From Ancylobacter crimeensis (GTDB taxonomy: Bacteria > Pseudomonadota > Alphaproteobacteria > Rhizobiales > Xanthobacteraceae), in NCBI RefSeq assembly GCF_023016805.1, contig NZ_JALKCH010000012.1, positions 1-64,000 of the forward strand: a DNA stretch of 64,000 nucleotides, read 5' to 3'. The notes under the pieces were generated by a model. It saw only the letters and a program-made list of their open reading frames with translations, had not been told where the DNA came from and did not search any database. This document shows positions 40,991 to 49,562 of this stretch, piece after piece; position 1 is the stretch's first letter; each line of letters opens with the position of its first letter. A program made the translations under genes and the position numbers.

Positions 40991-41249
40991 CAGACCACGG
41001 CGATCAGGGGCATTCTCCGTGTAAACGGACCGGATCACCGTGGTTCGGTGCTGGCTTCCAGTCAGCGCCGGATATCCGCTTCCGATTACAGGTATGGAGT
41101 CCCGATGGCGGAGGATCCGCTCCCGGATCGTCCGGGGCAGCAAAGGCATTCCCATCACCCATCGCCGTTCTTCTAGGACTTCGATTTGGTGTGCGCGTCT
41201 CGCTGCCCATAAGCAGTGGGCAAGCCGACACTGCCCGCACGGGGCAAGT
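40991..41249 (+). repeat. dispersed repeat, copy B (about 260 bp)
   Basis: Same-orientation copy of 16931-17193. It lies between the nucleotidyltransferase gene and the left end of the IS5 fragment (about 41283). Copy A is also near IS5 debris, so the repeat may be part of, or a preferred neighbour of, such elements. No conserved protein frame across both copies. Confidence 0.7.
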
Positions 41250-41351
41250 CGGCCAACGGCATTCGCAACACGATCGTCTAGGCAGTGGCCCCATAAATTT
41301 GGGGGCCTGAGCGTGTCGTGATTCAAGCTCCGCGAACTGGGAGCCGAACAG

Positions 41352-41876
41352 ATGCGCCGCCACGAGCTGACTGACGAGGAATGGGCGATTATCGCGCCGC
41401 TACTGCCGAACAAGGTGCGCGGGGTGGCGCGGGTGGATGACCGCCGGGTGATCAACGGCATCCTCTGGCGGTTCCGCACCGGTGCGCCGTGGCGGGATGT
41501 GCCGGAGCGCTATGGACCGCGCACAACCCTCTACAACCGTTTCGTGCGCTGGAGGGCCGCGGGGGTCTGGGACAAGCTGCTGGAAGCGGTTTCGGCCGCC
41601 TATGACGGTGACATTACGGCCAAGAGTCATCTCGCAGTCATTCTGCGCATGTCAGGGCGGATGTCCGGTCTGCTGACACCCGTGCGCAACATGCCCGCAA
41701 TCCTGCAGGTCGTCACCTATGTCAATCCGCTGCGCTTCGGCGTCGACCTCGTGCGCCGGGTCTACCTCGAAGGCGCGACGTTTGCGGATGTCGCCTTCAA
41801 TTTCGTGCCGCTGCTCGCCGTCGCCGCGATCACACTTCCGCTCGCCGCGTGGCTATTCCGCAACCGGCTGGCGTGA
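41352..41876 (+). pseudogene. chimera: IS5 transposase start joined to ABC-2 permease end
   Basis: Residues 1 to about 88 (MRRHELTDEEWAIIAPLLPN...GAPWRDVPERYGPRTTLYNR) are the DUF4096 N-terminus of an IS5-family transposase. After AAYDGDI the frame continues without a break into MSGLLTPVRNMPAILQVVTY VNPLRFGVDLVRRVYLEGA, the C-terminal end of an ABC-2 type transporter permease. The two parts are unrelated families, so an IS insertion followed by deletion fused them. Neither half can work as its original protein. Confidence 0.88.
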
Positions 41877-42417
41877 GCCCGATCCTGAGCATCCAAATCG
41901 ACAACGGGTAGACGTTGAAGCGGCTGCCCGTGCTGATCTCGCGATTGACGAATTCGGGATCGACGTCGGTGGCGATCATGACCCGCGCGGCGATCTCGCT
42001 GGTCATGCGCTTGCGGTAGGAGGCGAGATTGGCCTGCATCTTCTCGTTGGCGGGGTTCTTCGCCTTCTCGAAGGCGGCGCGGGTCTCGAGGGCGTAGGCG
42101 GTGTCGGTGATCTTGGCGGCGATCAGCGAGGGATTGGCGTTGCCCATCATCTCCTTCAGGTCACCGGGCACATGGACGGGCAGGGTGGGCAGCGCCTCGG
42201 TGGTCGTCTCGCTCTCGTCGCTCTCGACGGGTACCGCGGTCTTCGCCTCGGTGGTCTTGCGGCGCGGCTTCTTCGCGGCGTTCCGGGTCTCGCTCTGGAC
42301 CTGGACCTCGGTCTCGCTCTCCGGTTGGACCGGAAGGGTCGCGATCTCGGTCTCGAGGGCGGCGATCGTGTCTTCGATCGCGAGCAGGTCGGAGGCGGAG
42401 AGAACTTCGTTGTTCAT
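41830..42417 (-). CDS. hypothetical protein, 195 residues, C-terminus probably cut
   Basis: It starts MNNEVLSASDLLAIEDTIAA, then a Thr/Glu/Ser/Val-rich low-complexity stretch (about 30-80), then a helical region PGDLKEMMGNANPSLIAAKI and a Lys/Arg-rich part to about residue 170. The last 15 or so residues run antisense into the ABC-2 permease remnant, so the natural end is lost at the junction near 41880. I do not recognise a family; setting and composition suggest a phage or plasmid origin. Confidence 0.5.
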   Translation of the reverse strand: MNNEVLSASDLLAIEDTIAALETEIATLPVQPESETEVQVQSETRNAAKKPRRKTTEAKTAVPVESDESETTTEALPTLPVHVPGDLKEMMGNANPSLIAAKITDTAYALETRAAFEKAKNPANEKMQANLASYRKRMTSEIAARVMIATDVDPEFVNREISTGSRFNVYPLSIWMLRIGLTPAGCGIATRRAEV

Positions 42418-42864
42418 TGTCTGTTCCTATGCGTTGCGCTTGTGTTTCGCGATCAACGTTTCGTTGATGTTTAGAGATTACGACAGCTCACGCATGGATG
42501 AAATCAGGCTCGTAACGGCCGTTTTCAGGTTTGTTATTATCGTTTTACCGTCCAATCTGGGACTAAGCCGGGATCCGGCACCAGAAACCGAACCCGTAGC
42601 CGTCACCATGAAGATGTGTTCTTGCGGAGAGCCATGGGAGACCACGGGGCGTCTCGGAGACCCATGGATGCGGACGCGCCGCACGAGACCGGAGAGTTCC
42701 ATGGGAGTGAACCACGAGAGAACCATGGGCAGATCCTCATCCAGATCCTCACGCCTCATCCGCGTCCGTTCCCCGAACCGGATCCTCTTCCATCGCCGGA
42801 GAGATCCTCATCCAGAATCCGTACCCGTACCTTGTCCGCGTCCGTTCCCGTCCCTGGAGGAAGT

Positions 42865-42929
42865 CCGTCTCTCGTTAAATTAAGAAAGAAACTAAGAAAG
42901 AAAGAGTATCTATATTTAACGAGAGACGG
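42865..42929. repeat. perfect 16-bp inverted repeat with purine-rich loop
   Basis: ccgtctctcgttaaat at 42865-42880 is matched exactly by atttaacgagagacgg at 42914-42929. The 33-base loop begins with taagaaagaaac, taagaaagaaa in tandem. No protein frame fits. A large hairpin, replication or recombination site, or element end are all possible. Confidence 0.85.
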
Positions 42930-43624
42930 ATCGGGATCGCACACTCTCCGGCGGTGAAGGCGTGCCCGTTTTCTCATGAGGAACAGGTTCTGGTCTCGGA
43001 CGAGAGGTTTCGGTTCCGGTCTCGGGAAATCCTCTGGTTTCAAGGGTTCTTGGTTGAGGTTCCGGCGCAGGATGCGGACATAGGACGCGCCGACGATCCG
43101 GTTCCATGGGCCTGAAGAGGCGCAGGACCGAAGCGAGCCGTTCCCCTGTTCCGGTTCATGATGGACTTTGCCGGGCGAGGTGAATGTCCAGAGAGGCCAT
43201 GACTGCGAGGGCTGTGTAGGCGTTCCGAGGGCGCGGCACCGTCATCTATCTACGGTCTCGTCTATCTACCGTCTCACCTGCATGTATGGCTCTCTAAGCC
43301 GAAGGTGTCGCTCTCACCGTCATCTGTTCACACACACCTCTCACCTCGCATCCATCACACCATCTCGCGCTCTCGCGTCTCCGGTCTCGAGAGGTTCTCT
43401 CATACGATCGCTGTGCGTCTCTCTGACAGGTCGCTCGCTCTCGCTGACTGGTTTGTGCGTTCTCAATCGTTTGTGGCGTGAGTGTCAGATCGACAGGGGT
43501 GAGCTGTGAGCGTCGTCCATCTATCTAGAGCTATCTGTGAGCATGTGAGCGTGAAACGACGCTGTGCGCGCTTCTATGTCGCTTTGTCTCGATCACGGTT
43601 GTGACGGTATTCCAATCCGTCTCA

Positions 43625-43849
43625 TGTTGACGATTTTTCAAAAAACACTTTTTGGGGCTGTTTTTGTCAACATACGTCAACATACGTCAACATATCGGTA
43701 ATTAGGTAGGTTGAATTAACTCCGTTCTGGTTATGTCATGTTGATGCCGAAGGGTCTGCTCCGGCTGGTTTCGGCTCGTTAGTGGTGCTTAAACACCGCT
43801 ATGTTGACGCCCATGTTGACAGATACGGTACTCAAACACCGCTATGTTG
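43625..43849. repeat. iteron-like cluster of TGTTGAC repeats
   Basis: TGTTGAC occurs at 43625-43631, 43802-43808 and 43814-43820. Its reverse, GTCAACA, occurs three times as exact 10-bp tandem units (gtcaacatac) from 43666. A one-mismatch copy lies at 43739-43745. A 16-bp unit aaacaccgctatgttg is also repeated at 43791-43806 and 43834-43849. The first part is AT-rich (tttttcaaaaaacacttttt). This layout resembles a plasmid or phage origin or a partition site; no Rep gene is in view. Confidence 0.55.
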
Positions 43850-44272
43850 CATAGAGCGCTTCTATGGAAACATCGGTGTTTTCTATCATCGAGGAGTGGA
43901 CCTGAACGAAAACACCGCCGGAGAGGCCTGGTCTCGACCTCATTCCGGCGGTGCTGTGGGCGTTTGGTGTCTAGATCAGCGCATGGAACGCGGCAGGCGT
44001 GTCAGTCCCGGCTCTCCACCAGAATGAGCTGGCTGAGCAGTGCCTCGGAATCAACCTCGCCAGTGACCACCCCTATGAACACCTCAGCGTAATAGGGATG
44101 ATCCTGATTGGCGAGTTCGAGACCGTTCAGCTTCCAGAACAGCAGCATGGCGCCCCAGGCGGTGCTTTTGTTACCCTGCGTGAAGGGATGATTGCGCGCA
44201 ATGGCGAGTGTGACCTGAGACCCTGATCTTCCTCCAGATTTGAGTAGAGTCCGTCACTCACGGAGACGGACG

Positions 44273-44539
44273 ATGCGCCCCTCACGGTTCACGGAAGAGC
44301 AGATCATCGGGATGCTGAAGGAGCAGGAGGCTGGAGCTGCGACGGCAGACGTCTGCCGCAAGCACGGCATCTCCTCGGCGACCTTCTACAAGTTCAAGGC
44401 GAAGTATGGCGGAATGGACGTGTCGGATGCGCGCCGGCTGAAGACCCTCGAGGATGAGAACGCCCGCCTCAAGAAGCTGCTGGCCGAGCAGATGCTCGAC
44501 AACGCGATCCTGAAGGATGTCGCCGCAAAAAAATGGTGA
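44273..44539 (+). CDS. IS3-family transposase OrfA
   Basis: This 88-residue HTH protein ([20 protein letters not shown]...[20 protein letters not shown]) has a leucine-rich C-terminal coiled coil. It binds the IS ends. Its end overlaps orfB by 7 bp, with an A7 run (44526-44532) in the overlap. That is a typical slippery site for making the fused OrfAB transposase. Confidence 0.95.
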   Translation: MRPSRFTEEQIIGMLKEQEAGAATADVCRKHGISSATFYKFKAKYGGMDVSDARRLKTLEDENARLKKLLAEQMLDNAILKDVAAKKW

Positions 44540-45372
44540 CGCCCGATGCGAAGCGGAAGGCGGTGGCTCATGCCTGCACGGTGCATGCGGTGAGCCAGCG
44601 TCGGGCGTGCCTGGCCTTGACGATCGACCGCTCGACGGTGCGCTACACGAGCGCCCGGCCGGACGATGCCCTGTTGCGCGAGGCGATGAAGGCCATGGCA
44701 GGAGAGCGCCGGCGGTTCGGCTATCGCAGGATCCACATCATGCTGGACCGCCAGGGCATGGTGATGAACCAGAAGAAGCTGCGGCGGCTCTATCGCGAGG
44801 AGAAGTTGCAGGTGCGCCGGCGCGGCGGCCGCAAACGGGCACTGGGCACGCGCAGGCCCATGCTCGTGCCTGATCGCGCCAATGCGCGCTGGAGCCTCGA
44901 TTTTCTCTCCGACACGATCACGGACGGTCGCCGCTTCAGGGTGCTCGCCATCGTCGACGATTACACGCGCGAGTGCCTCGCGCTCGTCGCCGACACCTCG
45001 CTCTCGGGCCTGCGCGTGGCTCGCGAGCTGGATGATGTCATTCGGCTGCGTGGCCGGCCGGAGACGATCGTGTCCGACAACGGCACCGAGTTCACCTCGA
45101 TGGCGATCCTGCGCTGGTGCCAGGAGACCGGCGTCGAATGGCACCACATCGCTCCCGGTAAGCCGACGCAGAATGCCTTCGTCGAGAGCTTCAACGGACG
45201 CTTCCGGGACGAGTGCCTCAACGACACGCTGTTCTCGACGCTCGTCGAGGCGCGCAGCGCCATCACTTCATGGAAGGAGGACTACAACCGCCAAAGACCT
45301 CACTCGGCCCTCGGCAACATGACGCCCGCCGAGTTCGCCCTCAAATCAACGCTGGAAAAACAGGCCGCCTGA
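44533..45372 (+). CDS. IS3-family transposase OrfB
   Basis: This 279-residue DDE integrase-type catalytic part has first Asp in [11 protein letters not shown] (about 121), second in [10 protein letters not shown] (about 181) and Glu in [17 protein letters not shown] (about 217). It is made mainly as an OrfAB fusion by -1 frameshifting at the A7 run. The frame is intact. Confidence 0.95.
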   Translation: MVTPDAKRKAVAHACTVHAVSQRRACLALTIDRSTVRYTSARPDDALLREAMKAMAGERRRFGYRRIHIMLDRQGMVMNQKKLRRLYREEKLQVRRRGGRKRALGTRRPMLVPDRANARWSLDFLSDTITDGRRFRVLAIVDDYTRECLALVADTSLSGLRVARELDDVIRLRGRPETIVSDNGTEFTSMAILRWCQETGVEWHHIAPGKPTQNAFVESFNGRFRDECLNDTLFSTLVEARSAITSWKEDYNRQRPHSALGNMTPAEFALKSTLEKQAA

Positions 45373-45622
45373 GGCCAGAAATGAAACCCAGGACTCTCCC
45401 TCAGAACGGAGGAGAAAAGGGTCTCAGGTCAAGTGCCAGGTGTAGAGCGAGCTGGTCGAGATGCGTGGTCTCGTTATAGGCAACGCAGTTGATCGGAACG
45501 GCGAGCGCAGATTCGAGCAGACCGCGATCGCGAATGTGAAAGGGCTCGCCCGTGGTTTCAACGAAGATCTGATTGAGGGTAATGACGTCGGCGGCTGTGA
45601 CGAAGAAAGGGCCTGGCACGGA

Positions 45623-45769
45623 TTATTCGCCGAGCTTCGCCATCACCTTGGGCCAGCGCTTGAGCACGCGCCTGGCGAACGCCTCAGCATCAAGCATCGG
45701 CCGCGCACGAACAACAGCCTCCTCGATCGCAGGAACATCTTTCACGACGGGTTTGGTCTGCGCGCTCAT
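45623..45769 (-). CDS. small antitoxin of a Doc-type module (copy 2)
   Basis: This 48-residue protein (MSAQTKPVVKDVPAIEEAVV...AFARRVLKRWPKVMAKLGE) matches the one at 16174 at about 39 of 48 positions. Its TAA stops three bases before the GTG of the Doc toxin, the layout of an antitoxin-toxin pair. It is intact, but its toxin is cut by the IS element. Similarity to copy 1 also extends upstream through the hairpin at about 45828-45855. Confidence 0.65.
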   Translation of the reverse strand: MSAQTKPVVKDVPAIEEAVVRARPMLDAEAFARRVLKRWPKVMAKLGE

Positions 45770-45959
45770 GGATCAGAACATAGCGCTGTGTGCCGCTGGA
45801 TTCAATCGATCCTCCTGAAATGCGAAATCGGACGGCGTGATCCGTCCGTTTGATGGTGGAAGCGGCGTTCAACTTTTCCGTGTTCAGCGATGGCCTCGCC
45901 GCGGGGGCGTCTCATCTGCCAAAACCAGCACACTGGTAGAGCTACCCATCCAAAACGAA

Positions 45960-45987
45960 CTGCCCCTTGCGAGGGCAGGCGGTTTTT
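45960..45987 (+). terminator. weak rho-independent terminator
   Basis: ctgccc, seven bases, gggcag and, five bases on, a T5 run. The stem is only 6 bp. It lies convergent to the IS110/propeller chimera end and might have served a gene now lost. Confidence 0.4.
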
Positions 45988-46009
45988 CGTCGTGGATCCG
46001 CCAAGCTGC

Positions 46010-46633
46010 TTAAGGCGCGCTGAAATAGCCGATCATGTAGCTCTCCGAGCCGATCTGGGTCACGCGACCGGCGACCTTTTTGTCCTGAAGATCGATGATC
46101 CACACTATGCTGGAGTTTTGGCCGGCCTTGGGCGGCGCGCCGGTGATCGCAGCGAAGCGGTTATCGGGCGTGTAGGCCACGCCACGCGAACGCGACGGAT
46201 CGTGCGAGCCGGTCGACAGTGGTAAGCAGGCGATGGTCGCCTTCTGGCCCTCCACCGCCTTGGCAACGTCAATGATGTCCATGTTGGTGCGGAAATTCGT
46301 TGAGACGATCTTCTTCACGAACTTAGCCGGGACGATGTGCACCGTGTGGCCCAACGCCTTCAATTTGCAGGCGAGCCCTGAGAGCCGGGCCAGGCTTCCA
46401 TCCCGACCACGGTTTGCGCTGCGCGCTCGAAGAACTGCAGCAGGGCCTCCCGCCGAACGTAGCGCGCTGGATCGGCGCCCCGGTGTCGTCCAGCCCGACG
46501 ATGGGAAGGTGTTCTTGCCGATGTCGATCCCGAAGACGGCCGCGGCACGGAGCTTGTTGCGTTGGGTAATGCTGCTCTCCTCTTCGCACGATGCCTCGAT
46601 AGAATGAGGCTGGGAGACAGGGCGACTTTGCAT
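46010..46633 (-). pseudogene. chimera: IS110 transposase start joined to beta-propeller protein end
   Basis: The first half is an IS110 N-terminus broken by frameshifts: FGIDIGKNTF, then in other frames PIVGLDDTGAPIQRA and EALLQFFERAAQTVVGMEAW, then in the original frame KLKALGHTVHIVPAKFVK. It continues directly into the C-terminus of an unrelated WD/YVTN-like propeller protein (YTPDNRFAAITGAPP, IVWIIDLQDKKVAGRV, stop TAA at 46012..46010). An IS insertion with flanking deletion explains it. Confidence 0.8.
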
Positions 46634-46685
46634 CGGAATCGAAGTAAATTACTTTATTTCGTCGATATGGATGAGGCACTCTGAA

Positions 46686-47762
46686 TTATCGTCCCAGATT
46701 CAACATCCAATCTGTGAAGCTCTGCGTAGGCGAGCAAGAGACAGATGAGATAACTGCTTCGGACGAGCGTCGAGCATCCATCGGTGTGCACCCGAAATGC
46801 TGCCGGAAGGACCGTCCGAACTCGGTTTGCGAGCCGAACCCGAACTCCTGCGCTATCTGATAGATGGGCCGGAGGTTCGATGGATCGAGGAGGGCAGCGC
46901 GCGCAAGGAGAAGACGCTGGACGCGGATTTGCCTCGCGATCCCGCCTTCTCCGTCGAATAGGCGGTAGAGTTGAGTCCGCGAAATCCCGAGAACCCGGGA
47001 CAATTCGTCCGGCGAGAGGGTGGGCGAACGGATGTGCTCGCGGATATGTCGTCGAGCGCGTCCCCGTAACGTCGCCATCAGTTCGGGCTTTGCCTCGGCG
47101 AGTGCGTCGGGCGAGGCAACCAGACAGGCCGTCAGCATCGCATCCAGGGCGCGAGCGACGCGCGGCAGTTCGTCGGTCGCAAGGTTCAGTATCTGTCGTT
47201 CGAGGAGAAGCAGGAATTCGCGCAACAAGACCTGCATTCCGCCCGACATAGCCGTGTTGTTCAAAGCGTCGAGGGATGCCGAGAGACTTGGGTGCAGATC
47301 GCGCGGGATATAAAGAAAGATCATGTCGACGGTGGAAGCGTAGCCCTTGAACGGCCGCGTCAGGGAGCGAACACCGATCGTACCCGGCGAGCTTTCCATC
47401 GTATCGTCGCCCATCCGGCTCACGAACCGTCCGCGCTTGTTGAGCGTGACCAACCAGTGATCGACCTTGCCGCGGCGGGCTTCACGGGCAGTCAGTTCGT
47501 ACTCGACGGCATCAAAGCTTTCCGCCGAGAAGATCAGATTGCCAAAATGGACGGCCGTGATTTCCGCCTTGTATCCGTCCGATGGTTTCACTTCCGGCGG
47601 CAGCCTTGCGTCGACGATCGTCTCCAATGTTTCACGCCATCGGTCAAACTGGTCGCGAGGTCCGTGTCCCTGCGTCGAGAAGCGCAAGATTGGGAGGTCC
47701 GCGCTCTCCCGGTTCGGCATGCCCGAACTGTTGGATGGCTTGATCGGATATTTTTGTCCCAT
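46686..47762 (-). CDS. AraC family transcriptional regulator
   Basis: About 358 residues: an AraC-binding-like N-terminal part (about 20-210, with FDAVEYELTAREARRGKVDH) and a C-terminal AraC HTH pair (LSPDELSRVLGISRTQLYRL and IYQIAQEFGFGSQTEFGRSF, followed by the FRQHFGCTP end). Start uncertain: 47801 (TTG), 47762 and 47717 are all in frame, and none has a clear ribosome site. It is divergent from the DUF3302/HlyD/sulfatase run and is its likely regulator. Confidence 0.88.
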   Translation of the reverse strand: MGQKYPIKPSNSSGMPNRESADLPILRFSTQGHGPRDQFDRWRETLETIVDARLPPEVKPSDGYKAEITAVHFGNLIFSAESFDAVEYELTAREARRGKVDHWLVTLNKRGRFVSRMGDDTMESSPGTIGVRSLTRPFKGYASTVDMIFLYIPRDLHPSLSASLDALNNTAMSGGMQVLLREFLLLLERQILNLATDELPRVARALDAMLTACLVASPDALAEAKPELMATLRGRARRHIREHIRSPTLSPDELSRVLGISRTQLYRLFDGEGGIARQIRVQRLLLARAALLDPSNLRPIYQIAQEFGFGSQTEFGRSFRQHFGCTPMDARRSSEAVISSVSCSPTQSFTDWMLNLGR

Positions 47763-48355
47763 GCGGCCGTCACACTCGATCTGAAGTTTCGCGCCTGCCA
47801 AAGGCAGACCCCCTCGTCGGCTTCACGTCCATAATCGGGCTGCAACATCTTCAATTTTTTGCGGTGCAGATAGTACCGCTTGGCACTCTCTCATGTCCAC
47901 GAAAAGGGCAGGCGATCGTAATGGAACAGAACCACGAATTTTGGGACATTCTGCTGATAGGAAACCAAAACTAATACATCATATTGGTCCGACCGTGTAA
48001 TGGCCGTGGCTGAAATGAGTGAGCTGCCGCAACGTATTTTTGCATTGCACTGCCCGATAGCGGTAGGCGGATCAGACAGCTTGGCCGTGGATCGGCCTGT
48101 TTCACGAACGTGCTTGCTTCCGGCCAACATTGGCGACCACATCCCATCGTCACCGTCCGCCCTGCCGGAAGGGATATGTTCGCTTGGTGGCGCCTCCTGC
48201 CGCCCCAGCGGCGGTCTGGACGGCGTGGGACCTGGCAGGGAGCGGGTCCGCCAACCACGAATTCAACGATCCAATGCGGAGACGCCGCTGTTTCGATCTC
48301 GAGCGATGTTACCGTTCTGGGCATCGCCGTCCCGGAAATGCGGAGGCCATAAACT
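47763..48355. other. divergent regulatory gap, no gene recognised
   Basis: 593 bp between the AraC gene and the DUF3302 gene. AT-rich around 47840-48010 (several A/T runs such as cttcaattttttgcgg), consistent with promoters for both directions. A 121-residue frame (48000-48365) lacks conserved features and a ribosome site. No palindrome clear enough to name as the AraC operator. Confidence 0.45.
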
Positions 48356-48607
48356 ATGTCCTTGATCGACATCTTCGCCATCTTCGTCCTCATTGTCGCG
48401 ATCGGATCGGGCGTGGCGATTTTCATCGTAATGGGACTCGCCCCCGGGTACGTCGCGCGCCGGCGTGGGCATCCGTGGGCACAGGCGGTCTCCGTCGCAG
48501 GCTGGGTGACGCTGATCTTCGGATTGGTGCTGTGGCCGCTCGCTTTCATCTGGGCCTATGTCGACGCGCCAGTCAGGTCCGCGGCAAAGCCGGAGGCGCG
48601 CTCGTGA
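48356..48607 (+). CDS. DUF3302 (YiaW-like) small inner-membrane protein
   Basis: 83 residues with two membrane spans (MSLIDIFAIFVLIVAIGSGV and WVTLIFGLVLWPLAFIWAYV) and a charged loop GYVARRRGHPWAQAV, as in YiaW/DUF3302. GGAGG lies 9 bp before the ATG. It overlaps the HlyD gene by 4 bp (GTGA), matching the yiaW-yiaV pair of enterobacteria. Confidence 0.88.
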   Translation: MSLIDIFAIFVLIVAIGSGVAIFIVMGLAPGYVARRRGHPWAQAVSVAGWVTLIFGLVLWPLAFIWAYVDAPVRSAAKPEARS

Positions 48608-49545
48608 TCGTCTTCCTGCTCAACAGCTACATTGCCATCCTCGTGGCGCTGATATGGCTGAAGGTCATACCGGGCAATCTATTCTGGAAGATCTCCCCGC
48701 TCTTCATTCTATTGCTCCTGCTCATTGGTCTGTTCATTCCAATGGGTTGGGGCGCACCGGCAGGGGCTGCTATCATCGGTAGGCAATCCGTCGCCATCGT
48801 GCCCGATGTCGCCGGCGAGGTGATCGAGGTGCCAGTGGCACCCAATACATCGCTCAAGGCGGGCGACGTTCTCTTCCGCATCGACGACACACCCTATCGT
48901 GCTCAGCTTGAGACGCTGAATGCACAACTCTCGCTTGCCGAGACACGGCTCGCCGAGATGACACAGCTCGCGCGCCGACAGGCGACCCCGGAGTTCAATG
49001 TCGAGCAGCGTCAGGCCGAAGTGGAACAATTGAAAGCGCAGGTCAAAAGCGCGCAATGGAATCTTGACAAGACCACGGTGCGCGCACCAGCGGATGGTTA
49101 TGTCACCAATGTCGCGCTCCGAAAGGGCGCCCGCGTATCCAACCTCTCACTGACTCCGGCGATGGCGTTCATCGACACGTCCGAGACAGTGACGGTTGCC
49201 GAGATTCCTCAGATCTACGCACGCTATATCAGACCAGGCCAGAAGGTGGAGATTGCTTTCAAATATCTTCCGGGCGAAATCGTCACCGGCACGGTGGAAA
49301 CGGTGCTCCAGGCCGTGGCGAGCGGGCAGGCTGCTCCATCCGGCAGTGCCGTGGCTCCAAAGGAGATAGAGACGTCGCCCTTCGTCGTCCGCGTCAAACT
49401 CGATGACGCCACGGTGGCAGCAAGCCTGCCCGCTGGCAGCGCCGGCACTGCCGCCATCTACACCGACCACGTCGCCGCCACCCACATCATCCGCCAGGTG
49501 GTTCTGCGGCAGGAAGCGATCATGAACTACGTCGTTTCGTTCTGA
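48604..49545 (+). CDS. HlyD family periplasmic adaptor (YiaV-like)
   Basis: 313 residues from a GTG that overlaps the preceding stop. Two N-terminal membrane spans (about 1-50), a biotinyl-lipoyl-like strand pair split by a coiled coil (VPDVAGEVIEVPVAPNTSLK; Glu/Gln/Leu-rich 100-150; KTTVRAPADGYVTNVALRKG), and a beta-barrel end. It is an adaptor of an efflux or export system; the pump partner is not next to it. Confidence 0.9.
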   Translation: MIVFLLNSYIAILVALIWLKVIPGNLFWKISPLFILLLLLIGLFIPMGWGAPAGAAIIGRQSVAIVPDVAGEVIEVPVAPNTSLKAGDVLFRIDDTPYRAQLETLNAQLSLAETRLAEMTQLARRQATPEFNVEQRQAEVEQLKAQVKSAQWNLDKTTVRAPADGYVTNVALRKGARVSNLSLTPAMAFIDTSETVTVAEIPQIYARYIRPGQKVEIAFKYLPGEIVTGTVETVLQAVASGQAAPSGSAVAPKEIETSPFVVRVKLDDATVAASLPAGSAGTAAIYTDHVAATHIIRQVVLRQEAIMNYVVSF

Positions 49546-49562
49546 CGGTCAGGGAGGGTTGA

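Larger units (their letters stand above)
42418..44001. other. 1.6-kb gene-poor stretch of foreign composition
   Basis: No convincing gene on either strand. It is unusually rich in gtctc/gagac words and in near-repeats such as tctatctac(g/c)gtctc (two copies near 43243-43275) and cgcgtccgttcc (near 42763 and 42837). It becomes AT-rich from about 43600. Contained structures (16-bp inverted repeat, iteron-like repeats) are listed separately. Best guess: non-coding end of a plasmid, phage or integrative element. Confidence 0.5.
44211..45431 (+). mobile_element. intact IS3-family insertion sequence, 1221 bp
   Basis: Ends are the 13-bp inverted repeats tgacctgagaccc (44211) and gggtctcaggtca (45431), flanked on both sides by the direct repeat AGTG (44207-44210, 45432-45435). 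Both transposase frames are complete, with a frameshift site. It sits inside the Doc toxin gene. Of all IS sequences in the window, it alone is whole, so it is likely the youngest. Confidence 0.95.
44002..45619 (-). pseudogene. Doc (Fic-fold) toxin split by the IS3-family element
   Basis: The N-terminal part (45619..45432, GTG start) reads FFVTAADVITLNQIFVE...RDRGLLESALAVP...LDQLALHLAL. The C-terminal part (44210..44002) reads AIARNHPFTQGNKSTAWGAM to ESRD and a TGA. Removing 44211-45431 and one AGTG copy rejoins them in frame as LALAIARNHPF, giving a full Doc of about 130 residues with HPFTQGNKSTA (Fic motif, Ser where the usual Arg stands). The toxin is thus inactive by insertion. It is preceded by its antitoxin, three bases away. 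Confidence 0.92.

Noticed and set aside
43666..43695. three tandem 10-bp repeats considered as a CRISPR
   Set aside because: Units are too short and have no spacers; iteron-like is a better description.
48000..48365. 121-codon frame upstream of the DUF3302 gene
   Set aside because: No ribosome site, no conserved pattern, and it overlaps the real start region of the next gene.
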